Positions 1 to 7,526 of a stretch of 14,383 bases of DNA are shown piece by piece. The notes beneath the pieces are model-generated. The model was not told where the DNA came from and made no database searches. It was given only the letters and a program-made list of their open reading frames with translations. This DNA is from Flavobacteriaceae bacterium UBA3478 (GTDB lineage Bacteria > Bacteroidota > Bacteroidia > Flavobacteriales > Flavobacteriaceae). The stretch is taken from NCBI GenBank assembly GCA_002381155.1, contig DFQX01000013.1, forward strand, positions 14,357-28,739, given 5' to 3'. The translations under genes and the position numbers were made by a program. The stretch's first letter is position 1. Every line of letters begins with the position of its first letter.

Positions 1-299
1 TCCATCTCTCGCTCTACACTCTTTATTTCTGAAAACGCTTCATAAGATTCTTCGAGAACAGTACGTCCCTGAACGAAATCAATGTCTTGCTTTAAAACGC
101 CAATGGTAATATTTCGATCACAAGCAAGTGTACCTTCATCAAGATCTAGCTCTTTAGAAAGCACCTTGAGCATGGTCGATTTTCCGGCGCCATTCTTGCC
201 AATTAAACCCACTCGGTCACCAGGACTAAGTTTATAACTAACTCCCTGAAACAAATAGGTGCCAGAAAATGATACAGCGGCGTTGTGTAAATTTAACAT
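1..299 (-). CDS. ABC-F family ATP-binding protein, N-terminal part (runs off window)
   Basis: Only the first 99 residues are present; the gene continues beyond the left edge. The peptide opens MLNLHNAAVSFSGTYLFQGV and has a textbook Walker A at residues 34-42 (GKNGAGKST) within a GDRVGLIG context, followed by the segment with CDRNITIGVLKQD typical of the first nucleotide-binding domain of ABC-F proteins (Uup/EttA/YdiF relatives). Proteins of this family are soluble twin-ATPase factors that act on the ribosome or in related roles; they are not transporters, and no membrane segment is seen. The Q-loop glutamine is probably in VLKQD. The ABC signature and Walker B lie outside the window, so the subfamily cannot be fixed. 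The gene starts with ATG and is divergent from the DUF983 gene. A perfect -7 box lies only 5 bases upstream of the start. Confidence 0.9.
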   Translation of the reverse strand, partial: MLNLHNAAVSFSGTYLFQGVSYKLSPGDRVGLIGKNGAGKSTMLKVLSKELDLDEGTLACDRNITIGVLKQDIDFVQGRTVLEESYEAFSEIKSVEREM

Positions 300-304
300 G
301 GGCG

Positions 305-312
305 CAAAGATA
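305..312 (-). promoter_or_regulatory. Predicted -7 box of the ABC-F gene
   Basis: Read on the minus strand this is TATCTTTG, an exact match to the Bacteroidota consensus TAnnTTTG. It ends only 5 bases before the ATG at 299, so a transcript starting at the usual distance would have almost no leader. No good TTTG -33 element at 17-23 bases is visible; a TTTG-like match about 13 bases upstream is too close. Confidence 0.45.
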
Positions 313-375
313 CCACATCAGCTTACAAAATAAAGCTAGGTAACACAGGTTACTTTCAATACTTTCAGAGTCAGC

Positions 376-383
376 TATCTTTG
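376..383 (+). promoter_or_regulatory. Predicted -7 box of the DUF983 gene
   Basis: TATCTTTG matches TAnnTTTG exactly. A weak -33-like TTTC lies at 354-357, 18 bases upstream. The box ends 19 bases before the ATG at 403. The same octamer sits on the opposite strand at 305-312, so the two divergent genes have look-alike promoters. Confidence 0.55.
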
Positions 384-402
384 AATTACAAAGCGCAAAA
401 CC

Positions 403-801
403 ATGTTTAAAAAGGGAACTAAACTCTACAGTATTTTCGGCTCCAAATGCCCAAAATGCCATGGAGAGAGTATGTATAAAAATCCGAATCCTTTCAATAT
501 AGCTAGGGTGTACGATATGCCCGAAAGATGTTCAAAATGTGGTGCCAAGTATAAAATCGAACCGTCGTTTTTCTACGGAGCAATGTACGTTAGTTATGCA
601 CTTGGAGTTGCTATTGCTGTGACAGCGTTTATTACTAGTCGCTTCATCATTGGCACTAGCATGGTCACGGCATTTTTAAGCATTATCGGTTCTATTGTAC
701 TTCTAATGCCCGTAAATATGCGTTTGGCCCGAAATATCTGGATTAACTTTTTTATAAGCTATGATCCTGAGGCGGCCAAAGTGAGCCAAAACGATCAATA
801 G
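403..801 (+). CDS. DUF983 family zinc-ribbon membrane protein
   Basis: This 132-residue protein has the DUF983 layout. An N-terminal zinc ribbon uses C16-P-K-C19 and C43-S-K-C46, followed by two hydrophobic helices at roughly residues 55-78 and 82-103 and a short polar tail. The paired CxxC motifs should bind one zinc ion on the cytoplasmic side of the inner membrane. The cellular role of DUF983 proteins is not established. The length is normal for the family. The ATG start places the ribbon at the very N-terminus and follows a perfect -7 box at 376-383. The last 50 bases overlap, tail to tail, the end of the FAD oxidoreductase on the other strand, so neither gene has room for its own terminator before the other's stop codon. 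Confidence 0.88.
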   Translation: MFKKGTKLYSIFGSKCPKCHGESMYKNPNPFNIARVYDMPERCSKCGAKYKIEPSFFYGAMYVSYALGVAIAVTAFITSRFIIGTSMVTAFLSIIGSIVLLMPVNMRLARNIWINFFISYDPEAAKVSQNDQ

Positions 802-1825
802 AGATTTCGTGAGGTAAGGGCTGTTGCGCTTCGATATGTTGAAACAACTGTTTTGAGTTAATCGGGCCAATCATTACGCCTCTAGATCCCATTCCATTAA
901 GTATATGGCAATTCAGGTAGGCTGGATGCGTACCCACTAAGGGTTTTCGATCGGTAACCGTAGGTCTAACTCCTGCTACATGATCAATCACTTCAAAGGG
1001 TAATTTCAAAAACTTCTGAAGCTTTTCAATGAGTTCTTGTTTCGACGCTTCAGTGGGTATATTCGTCTTATCCTTCCACTTGTAAGTTGCTCCTACACGG
1101 TACAAATCCTTTCCTACCGGAATGATAAAAACCCCTGACTTAATAACTCTAGTTTCATCGAGTCCCTCGCAACGAATAAGCAGTAACTCCCCCTTAGTCC
1201 CATTCAATGGCAAATAATTAAAAAAAGGATTTTGCTTGAGTCCATAACCCTCGGCAAAAACAATATGTTTCGAGCGAATCTCACCGTAGCTGACCCCTTC
1301 GCTGAATTGCAAGCGATCATAATCAAATCGCTCTTCAAACAGTTGATTCTGTTTTTTCAAATAGGCTTTGTAAGCTGACCTAAGTAGCGCTGTGTCTAAT
1401 TTGCCCGTTTCTAAAACCTCTGCAAGTTTGTAGGGGGCTTCGATACCTTCGTTGGTATTCACTTCGAAGCCATCTTTCATAAAACGCTCATACCCTCTCT
1501 TATCACGAGCCTCGTACCAAGCATTTTGTTCTGAGGGCGTGTTCAAAATTCGCAAAGTGGGTATTTTTTGGTCGATTTCAACCCCTAGAAAAGACGCTAA
1601 TTCTTCATAGAAAGGCATAGCGTAGTCCAGTTGCTCAGCGGCATTATAGGCAAGAGTAAATCGCTTTAATATTAAGGGGTTATACAGCCCTCCTGCTACT
1701 TCTGAAGCACACTGAGATTCATCACTAACAACCAAAAAAGATCGATCACGACGCCTTAACTGTTCGGCAAAACAGATTCCCGCTAAGCCTGAGCCGACAA
1801 TAATATAATCGACTTCAGTAGACAA
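752..1825 (-). CDS. FAD-dependent oxidoreductase (DAO family), TTG start
   Basis: This 357-residue protein begins with a Rossmann FAD-binding motif, DYIIVGSGLAG (GxGxxG at 11-16), and ends with a GMGSRG motif at about 311-316, which closes around FAD in the D-amino-acid oxidase/glycine oxidase (DAO) fold. A central GTKGELLLI segment also fits the family. There is no signal peptide, so it should be cytoplasmic. The substrate cannot be told from sequence. The start is TTG at 1825: the only in-frame codons between it and the upstream stop at 1838-1840 are ATT, ATA and ACA, and any internal ATG would cut the Rossmann motif. It starts 2 bases after the gldN stop and is almost surely co-transcribed with the gld genes, although no oxidoreductase role in type IX secretion is known to me. 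Its 3' end overlaps the DUF983 gene by 50 bp. Confidence 0.88.
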   Translation of the reverse strand: MSTEVDYIIVGSGLAGICFAEQLRRRDRSFLVVSDESQCASEVAGGLYNPLILKRFTLAYNAAEQLDYAMPFYEELASFLGVEIDQKIPTLRILNTPSEQNAWYEARDKRGYERFMKDGFEVNTNEGIEAPYKLAEVLETGKLDTALLRSAYKAYLKKQNQLFEERFDYDRLQFSEGVSYGEIRSKHIVFAEGYGLKQNPFFNYLPLNGTKGELLLIRCEGLDETRVIKSGVFIIPVGKDLYRVGATYKWKDKTNIPTEASKQELIEKLQKFLKLPFEVIDHVAGVRPTVTDRKPLVGTHPAYLNCHILNGMGSRGVMIGPINSKQLFQHIEAQQPLPHEISIDRFGSLWPPQDHSL

Positions 1826-1827
1826 AA

Positions 1828-2763
1828 TTATTGTTGTTTAGTGGGATTAAGAACCGTGGTCTGATTCTCCTCTTTCTTCTTGCCTTTGAACAGATCAAAC
1901 AAACGCTTACGCTGTGCTAATCGCTCTTCCTCGGCAGCTGTACCTGAACTGAAATCAGGAAACTGTAGGTCACGCTGTAAAGCAGCAATATCGTCTAGTT
2001 CATTATCTGTCTTATAAATTTCAGCTGTAAAGGTTCGTGTATTCAAGATACGATCGAAAGATACCGGAAAATTAGTATTCACTGCATTAAACGAGGGTGT
2101 TGCAGCAAGTAAAGGCCTAACGTCAGGGTACCATACCCAGAATAACTCTACTAAATACTCCTCACCTGATTCACTGTCTACTTGATCAATAAAATTTACA
2201 TCGGGGGCTACAGGAGCAATTCCTAGGATACGATAACGTAACTCCGACCTTCTCTTGTCAAAATACCAAACGCCTTTGACTCGATATTCTTTAATATCAT
2301 AAGCCGATATATCCCGTTGAGCAATGTAAGCCTCAGTTAATGCCTTTCCTTGGTTGAGTAATTCAAAACCGGCAGAGGTGGTATCTCTTTTTTGAATAGC
2401 GGGCAATAGGTCTTCGAATTGTCTCGTTTCTTCAAAATACGAATCTGAATAAGCGCGAAGACGACCAGATTTAAGGGCCTTTAATAAGGTGTAGTAAAGA
2501 GAACGCTTTTCAGTACGAAGGGTATCTACGGGATAATAAAGCACTTTATTAGTCTCGTCCTCTAGATTCACCTTTTCCCAAACGATTCTTGACCACAATA
2601 TAGAGCGATCAGCAACGTTTTCATATCGGATAATCGACTCGTTATCATCAGGTGCCAATGCCTTGTCTTCAGCCTTAGGAACTTGAAACAGTTTAGCATT
2701 TCCCTGTGCGTTCACAGCAGTGGTGAAAAATAGGGTTAAGGCCAGTACTAATAAAACTCTCAT
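1828..2763 (-). CDS. gldN: GldN, periplasmic T9SS ring component
   Basis: This 311-residue protein has a clear Sec signal peptide (residues 1-19, ending AVNAQ) and the GldN/PorN body, recognisable from ENVADRSILWSRIVWEKVNL near residues 48-67 and the conserved stretch with YRVKGVWYFDKRRSELRYRI. In characterised systems GldN/PorN is periplasmic and joins GldK/PorK in a large ring beneath the outer membrane, needed for type IX secretion and gliding. The C-terminus is lysine-rich and low in complexity (LFKGKKKEEN), as often seen. It starts with ATG 8 bases after gldM and is followed after 2 bases by the FAD oxidoreductase. I see no second copy (gldO) beside it. Confidence 0.95.
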   Translation of the reverse strand: MRVLLVLALTLFFTTAVNAQGNAKLFQVPKAEDKALAPDDNESIIRYENVADRSILWSRIVWEKVNLEDETNKVLYYPVDTLRTEKRSLYYTLLKALKSGRLRAYSDSYFEETRQFEDLLPAIQKRDTTSAGFELLNQGKALTEAYIAQRDISAYDIKEYRVKGVWYFDKRRSELRYRILGIAPVAPDVNFIDQVDSESGEEYLVELFWVWYPDVRPLLAATPSFNAVNTNFPVSFDRILNTRTFTAEIYKTDNELDDIAALQRDLQFPDFSSGTAAEEERLAQRKRLFDLFKGKKKEENQTTVLNPTKQQ

Positions 2764-2771
2764 CGCAGTGA

Positions 2772-4337
2772 TCAGTTAATAATTTCAACAATTACCTGCG
2801 CGGCAGGCTTTAAAAAATAAGAAGTATCTGTGGTCGGATAGGTTTTAATATCAAAGATTCGAACCACATCTCCACGAGAAGCTCTTCGTATTGCAGAGAC
2901 CGCTTTCGCATCCATTCGGCTTCCTTTAACTTCGATAGTAGGCTGGTTGGGTATCTTCATTTTGAAACCACTCACGGCAATCGGCAGATCAAAATCAAAA
3001 TCAACAAGCTCTGCTCCTACAATCGTTTTTTCAAGTTCAGATCGTGACATTCGCACACTTCCGAACTCACCTCGAACCGTTCCGCTTGGTGCGGGGACAT
3101 CTTTTATTCTGAATTGAGTAGTGGTCGTTACTTGGCTTCCGTCAGGCAATTCACCTTTCGCCTCAATTCTCAAAAACTCTCCTCGCGAGGGTCTTACGGT
3201 ATAACTACTACCACCTAACGCCTTTAAACCAGGCGCAGTTGCCTTAACCTTGTTGTTGGGAATACCAGGGATAGAAATAGTCATTGGGTTATCTACTCCA
3301 CGATAAACCACATTCATTTTATCCGCTGAAATTACCGCGGTATTCGGTTTAGCTATTGATGAAAATGATAAATTAACTGGAACCTCTGTTTCTTCACCAT
3401 TTTCAAGGAATAATAAACGTCCTTCTAGCCTATGATCTCCCGGATTTCCCGCAGCTACGTTCAATCGAACGCGACCCTCCTCAATAAAGAAATCCTTATC
3501 TGCATCGAGTGCCACACCGTCTAATTTCAAGCTAACCTCATTAGGGCGTGTTGTTCCATCTTTACGCCCAAGGACGATTGCTCCGTCAAAAGACTCGTCA
3601 GAAAAATAAGCTCCTTTTGATTGTTCTAAAAGCGCAGTGTAGTTGGTCATTGAAACCTCTCTGGTTAATTGACCCTCTAGTAGCGATTGTAAAATTTCTT
3701 GCTCCGTCGCTTCAACATCCGATTGAATCGCACTAATCTTGGTAAGAGATGCAACAAGCGGAAACCCTTCAAAATGGTAATTCAACCATCCAAGCTTTTG
3801 ACCGTCACGATTAGTGACTTCATAATCCCCATCTCCGGTTTCAAATCGCTCGGTCACAGCAGCTCTTAGAGTCTCATTCTGCTCTGGAATAATGCGAAGG
3901 AGTTCACCTTTAAAAGCTTCAATGTTAGCTATAAATGCGGTTCCTTCGTCTGTTAAACGTTCCCCTTTAAAAAATTTCGTATCTAGATAGTTGCTCAAGT
4001 CCATCACTTCGTAATCCGATGGATCTTTTACAGTAGCTAACATTTCAGATTTCAGAGTCTCCAAATAAGAAGAGAGACTGGTAGCAGCCTTTTCTAAGTC
4101 AAGGGCATTCTGATATAACGGACCAAATTTAGCCGGATTCTCATTAGCCTTCTGTTGCAACGAAAGCAGATACTGGGTATTACTTGTTGAAGTCTTTTCA
4201 ACGTTACTTTCGAATTTCTCATTGAGCAAACCAAATCCTGACAAAACCTCCTTACTCATATTCAACGCCAGCATTGCGATGAACACAAGATACATGAGGT
4301 TAATCATGCGCTGTCTTGGTCCTAGTCTTGAAGCCAT
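2772..4337 (-). CDS. gldM: GldM, inner-membrane T9SS/gliding motor subunit
   Basis: This 521-residue protein carries the near-invariant GldM N-terminus, with PRQRMINLMYLVFIAMLALN forming the single membrane helix at about residues 10-28. The rest is a long periplasmic part: helical up to about residue 220, then beta-rich domains to the C-terminus, which ends in a domain with FDIKTYPTTDTSYFL. GldM pairs with GldL to convert proton flow into motion that powers type IX secretion and gliding, and its periplasmic arm reaches the GldK/GldN ring. Arg8 in the PRQ motif appears to be the counterpart of the functionally important Arg9 of Flavobacterium johnsoniae GldM. The ATG start lies 2 bases after the gldL stop. 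The length is usual for the family and nothing is truncated. Confidence 0.96.
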   Translation of the reverse strand: MASRLGPRQRMINLMYLVFIAMLALNMSKEVLSGFGLLNEKFESNVEKTSTSNTQYLLSLQQKANENPAKFGPLYQNALDLEKAATSLSSYLETLKSEMLATVKDPSDYEVMDLSNYLDTKFFKGERLTDEGTAFIANIEAFKGELLRIIPEQNETLRAAVTERFETGDGDYEVTNRDGQKLGWLNYHFEGFPLVASLTKISAIQSDVEATEQEILQSLLEGQLTREVSMTNYTALLEQSKGAYFSDESFDGAIVLGRKDGTTRPNEVSLKLDGVALDADKDFFIEEGRVRLNVAAGNPGDHRLEGRLLFLENGEETEVPVNLSFSSIAKPNTAVISADKMNVVYRGVDNPMTISIPGIPNNKVKATAPGLKALGGSSYTVRPSRGEFLRIEAKGELPDGSQVTTTTQFRIKDVPAPSGTVRGEFGSVRMSRSELEKTIVGAELVDFDFDLPIAVSGFKMKIPNQPTIEVKGSRMDAKAVSAIRRASRGDVVRIFDIKTYPTTDTSYFLKPAAQVIVEIIN

Positions 4338-4339
4338 AC

Positions 4340-4957
4340 CTATTTTTTAAGAGCGCTTAACATGCCGCTATACACTTCGTTGAGTCCTTTAATGTTCTCA
4401 ACCAATGGAACTAATTGAGATTGAAGAAGTGCCGTTTGCTCTGCTAATTCTCTGTCGAGATTAGATTTCTGAGTATTGGTTTCGACCTGTGAGGCATACA
4501 TTTGCTGTAGTGATTGCAAGTGCTCGGTTGTTTTAGCTAACTCTTGCGCGTATTTTTCAGTTTGACCTAATGCCTCTACTGAAGGCTGGATTTGCTTTGC
4601 AAGCTGTTCAAAATTTTCAATGCTCTGAGCCAGTCGCTTCATGAGATCAGCATCAACCTTCGCCTCGTTAAGTAGGGAGTCAATTCTTTTAGATAAGAGC
4701 CCTTCAGGCGTTTCAGGAACAGTGCCAGCCGCTCCACCTTTCAATTGAGGATAAACACGCGACCAATCGTAATCTTCTTCAGGTTTTTCAAAAGCTGAAA
4801 TACCAAAAATAACCGCCTCTGTAATTAGTCCAATACTGAGCAGAACAGAACCGTTCAGAAATCCGATCTCAAAGTGGGTTAACTTAAAAAGCGCTCCTAA
4901 AATCACGACTGATGCGCCGAGACCATAGGCCATATTCATTGTTTTTTTCGAAAGCAT
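4340..4957 (-). CDS. gldL: GldL, inner-membrane T9SS/gliding motor subunit
   Basis: This 205-residue protein has two N-terminal membrane helices (about residues 9-27 and 36-55) followed by a cytoplasmic, coiled-coil-rich tail with many heptad-like Leu, Gln and Glu residues (about 85-205). Charged and polar residues in the helices match the motor residues described in F. johnsoniae GldL with an offset of two: Tyr11, Lys25, His28 and Glu47 correspond to Tyr13, Lys27, His30 and Glu49. Glu47 in the second helix is the proposed proton-handling residue. GldL forms a pentamer around the GldM dimer and drives it with the proton gradient. The ATG start follows gldK by 11 bases. All key residues are present, so a working motor is expected. 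Confidence 0.96.
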   Translation of the reverse strand: MLSKKTMNMAYGLGASVVILGALFKLTHFEIGFLNGSVLLSIGLITEAVIFGISAFEKPEEDYDWSRVYPQLKGGAAGTVPETPEGLLSKRIDSLLNEAKVDADLMKRLAQSIENFEQLAKQIQPSVEALGQTEKYAQELAKTTEHLQSLQQMYASQVETNTQKSNLDRELAEQTALLQSQLVPLVENIKGLNEVYSGMLSALKK

Positions 4958-4968
4958 ATCAACGATCT

Positions 4969-6321
4969 TTAATTGTCAAGTTTTGGGGGCACGTAATCGC
5001 GAACGGTTCTAAAACCGATGTAGGCACGTGCTGAATCTTTATTTTCGTAATCACGAGTACTTACTCTGATGAAGTAGGCGATATCTTTCCAAGATCCACC
5101 GCGGATGGTTTTCTTTGGATTTTCAGGGTCAACATAATTAGGATTGAGTGGAGAGGTAAATTCGTAACTATCCGGATTGTAGGTTGAAGCCGTCCACTCA
5201 GCTACGTTACCAGCAATGTGGTATAGCTTAGAACTCCCTGAATGAAAATACTTAGCATCCTTAACCTTAGCCGCATAGACCTCGCCATCGGCATCATAAC
5301 CATCATCAGGTTTGAAATTTGCTCGGTAGCCATTGTTCTTATGGATCACATCCTCGCCCTCCCATGGATAGATTAAATCAGAATCTCCATTTCGAGCAGC
5401 AAATTCCCACTCTGCTTCAGTAGGTAAGCGATAGGCAGGCACCGCTGGCTTTCCAAGTTTTTCGTAGTTCTCGTTAATTGCATAGGTTTTGAAGTCACAG
5501 TAAGCTTTCGCTTGCTCCCAATTCACCCCAACTATCGGGAAATCATCATACTGCTCATGCCAGAAGTATTCTGTGAACATTTGCTCGTTCAGTGAGTATT
5601 CGAAATCTTTCATCCAAGCAAGTGTGTCAGGATACACAGATACCACCTCTTCGCGAACAAAATCAATCGGATTTTGTTTTGGGTTCTTTGATGCCTCCTT
5701 GGCATCGAACCACGTGTATTTATATTTTAATTGCTTGACATCAAGCATGCGCTTACCATTGTAAGTTTCCCACTTCTCCAAAAACAACGAGTCCATAACC
5801 TCTGCATAGTAGATGTCTGGATATTGCTCAGGCTCCCACTCTAAATCTACATCCCAGTTCAGTTTTCTACCCGCATAGATATCGTCACTGAAGAGAAGGT
5901 AATTTTCATAATAATACTTATCGGCAACCTTGGCGGTGTCAAGGGGTAAAAAAGCGTAGCGTCCGATTCCTTCATCTTCAGCGGTAAGCCCTAAATCCTC
6001 AGCGAGACGAGCCAGCTTTGTACGAGCAATCGAATCGCGTACATATTTTACGAATCGACGGTACTCTTTATTCGACACCTCAGACTCATCAATCAGAAAA
6101 TTTTTAATCGTGACTTCTTTTCGGGGGGCGTCTTTTACTCCATAAGGATCATCCGCAGTACCCATAGTGAATGTACCGCTAAAAGGACCAATCATTATGT
6201 CCTCTGAACCTTTCGGTTTACGCAAATCGTAAGGGCCTTTTTGAGCCACAGTCTCAGCCACAAAAAGCAGCGTACAAAAAAGAAAGAGAAACTTAGTAAC
6301 AGTAGAGGTAGTCAACTTCAT
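4969..6321 (-). CDS. gldK: GldK, FGE-like T9SS ring protein, apparently without a lipobox
   Basis: This 450-residue protein has an N-terminal signal peptide and then a formylglycine-generating-enzyme (sulfatase-modifying factor) fold from about residue 42 to 442, shown by FSGTFTMG, FLIDESEVSNKEYRRF, RLPTEAEWEFAARNG (298-312), NVAEWT (372-377) and IRGGSWKD (406-413). GldK/PorK proteins use this fold structurally, not for catalysis, and form the outer-membrane-associated ring with GldN. Characterised homologues are lipoproteins. Here the only N-terminal cysteine, Cys16, lies inside the hydrophobic core after Phe-Leu-Phe, which is not a lipobox, and the region ends like a signal peptidase I site (TVA before Gln27). 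An in-frame stop at 6358-6360 leaves no upstream ATG that could add a lipobox. Cys16 and Cys275 are its only cysteines. A -7 box at 6345-6352 precedes it. Confidence 0.95.
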   Translation of the reverse strand: MKLTTSTVTKFLFLFCTLLFVAETVAQKGPYDLRKPKGSEDIMIGPFSGTFTMGTADDPYGVKDAPRKEVTIKNFLIDESEVSNKEYRRFVKYVRDSIARTKLARLAEDLGLTAEDEGIGRYAFLPLDTAKVADKYYYENYLLFSDDIYAGRKLNWDVDLEWEPEQYPDIYYAEVMDSLFLEKWETYNGKRMLDVKQLKYKYTWFDAKEASKNPKQNPIDFVREEVVSVYPDTLAWMKDFEYSLNEQMFTEYFWHEQYDDFPIVGVNWEQAKAYCDFKTYAINENYEKLGKPAVPAYRLPTEAEWEFAARNGDSDLIYPWEGEDVIHKNNGYRANFKPDDGYDADGEVYAAKVKDAKYFHSGSSKLYHIAGNVAEWTASTYNPDSYEFTSPLNPNYVDPENPKKTIRGGSWKDIAYFIRVSTRDYENKDSARAYIGFRTVRDYVPPKLDN

Positions 6322-6344
6322 CAGATTTTCTGTGGTATGAATAT

Positions 6345-6352
6345 CAAATATA
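6345..6352 (-). promoter_or_regulatory. Predicted -7 box for the gldKLMN operon
   Basis: On the minus strand this reads TATATTTG, an exact match to TAnnTTTG, inside the only real gap (36 bp) of the long minus-strand gene run. It ends 23 bases before the gldK ATG. A TTTT run inside the end of the upstream gene lies about 21 bases further up and is only a partial -33 match. This suggests the T9SS genes have their own transcription start besides any read-through from topA. Confidence 0.55.
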
Positions 6353-6357
6353 ACAAT

Positions 6358-7521
6358 TTACTGCATCGATCTTCTAAAAGCCGACATCCAACGTTCAGGC
6401 ACTTCATTATCAAGAGCCTTGCGATAATCTGACTCTAAACAGGGTACTAAAAGCGGCTTATCGGTGGGTCTTGCAGCCTTTTCGAAGCCTCCTTTTGGAA
6501 CTTGCATCCACCAGCGCTCAGTTTGAAGTGATTTAAAAAAAACCAGATGCTCTACATCTGTGGGGACATTGAATTTTAAAAAGTCAGGGTTTTCAGCAGT
6601 CGGTTCTTCATAGGTTCTGAGCGAATATCCTTCCATGAAATACCAGATCATCTGTGCCGCGAGCGCATTCGACTTGGCGTTGTTAACCACCTCATAGATA
6701 CCAGCTACTTTAAGGGTGTCCCCGATCCCAGCATATCGCATAAGTGCACAAATCTCACGACCGGTAAATCCGTTTGGTGAAGCCTCACTAACCTCGCCAA
6801 GAGCACTAGCCTCAACGCTTTTCATGTCAACACTGAGCAGATCAACCGATCGTAACAAGGGCTCAACGGCTCTAATATCAGAAGTTAAAGCACCTAAACG
6901 ATACAATTCGAAATGCAATTGATCAAGCAAATCAAGTTCTTCTTGAGCTACAAAATAAGATTGGTAACCCATTTGGGTAAGGTGATACAAGTGGTTCGGA
7001 GGCTTCGTAATAATGCGCGAAAGATAGGCCTCAGGGGCAACCATCTCCTCGCCAATACTCAAATCAAACTTAGCATCTACATGAGCCAAGTGAACCATCT
7101 TACCCGATTGGTCGAATCCGCGATAAGTAGCATAAGTCAATCCTTGTACTGAACCAATAACAATCAGTGTACAATCTAGTTTGAGTAACTCTTCTACTAC
7201 TGTGGTGAGAAGGTATTCGGTATCTTCGAGAGTATCGCCAGCGGTGATCGAACCTAAGTCGACCAAATTGACCGCCCAGTTACCCATGAATAACGGATAC
7301 AAGGCATTTCTAAAAGCCGAAGCGTCAAAAATTTCTGTGCGTTTACCAAAGGCAGTGCGCTGCTCTTCTACAGTTAATAGTACAAGAGAACCGTTTTTAA
7401 TTTCTGGGACTCCTGATTTTACGGTATGCTTTACAAACTGCTTACCGAGGCTTTGATCGGGCTGAAGCTCGTTGTGGGCCAGCACCGAATCACTAATTGG
7501 CTGAAGAAAATCAAAGGTCAT
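6358..7521 (-). CDS. Arginase/formimidoylglutamase-fold protein lacking metal ligands (putative pseudoenzyme)
   Basis: This 387-residue protein has the ureohydrolase (arginase/agmatinase/formimidoylglutamase) layout: an N-terminal part with EQRTAFGK, a strand-loop IVIGSVQGLTYA (120-131), LAHVDAKFD (145-153), LLSVDMKSVEAS (228-239) and VAGIYEVVN (272-280). Aligned by eye with rat arginase, three of the metal-site positions are changed: His101 is Gln126, His126 is Lys151 and Asp234 is Lys234. Asp149, Asp153, Asp232 and Glu277 remain. A binuclear manganese centre is therefore unlikely, and automated names such as formimidoylglutamase would overstate its function. It is cytoplasmic with no signal peptide. 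It starts (ATG) 5 bases after topA and ends 36 bases before gldK, so it is probably co-transcribed with topA. The real role is unknown; no hut genes are nearby. Confidence 0.85.
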   Translation of the reverse strand: MTFDFLQPISDSVLAHNELQPDQSLGKQFVKHTVKSGVPEIKNGSLVLLTVEEQRTAFGKRTEIFDASAFRNALYPLFMGNWAVNLVDLGSITAGDTLEDTEYLLTTVVEELLKLDCTLIVIGSVQGLTYATYRGFDQSGKMVHLAHVDAKFDLSIGEEMVAPEAYLSRIITKPPNHLYHLTQMGYQSYFVAQEELDLLDQLHFELYRLGALTSDIRAVEPLLRSVDLLSVDMKSVEASALGEVSEASPNGFTGREICALMRYAGIGDTLKVAGIYEVVNNAKSNALAAQMIWYFMEGYSLRTYEEPTAENPDFLKFNVPTDVEHLVFFKSLQTERWWMQVPKGGFEKAARPTDKPLLVPCLESDYRKALDNEVPERWMSAFRRSMQ

Positions 7522-7526
7522 TGATG

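Noticed and set aside
238..462. Minus-strand open frame across the ABC-F/DUF983 spacer
   Set aside because: It overlaps the starts of two supported divergent genes and both -7 boxes, and its translation has no recognisable pattern.
3548..3736. Short open frames on the plus strand opposite gldM, gldK, topA and the arginase-like gene
   Set aside because: They lie fully inside well-supported genes on the other strand, show no family motifs and have no promoter of their own.
6245..6321. Cys16 of GldK as a lipoprotein cysteine
   Set aside because: It is preceded by Phe at -1 and Phe at -3 and followed by more hydrophobic core, which does not fit a lipobox.
4969..6321. GldK as an active formylglycine-generating enzyme or sulfatase activator
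   Set aside because: The fold is present, but the protein has only Cys16 and Cys275, so the catalytic cysteine pair is missing, and the gldKLMN context fixes its structural role in the T9SS.
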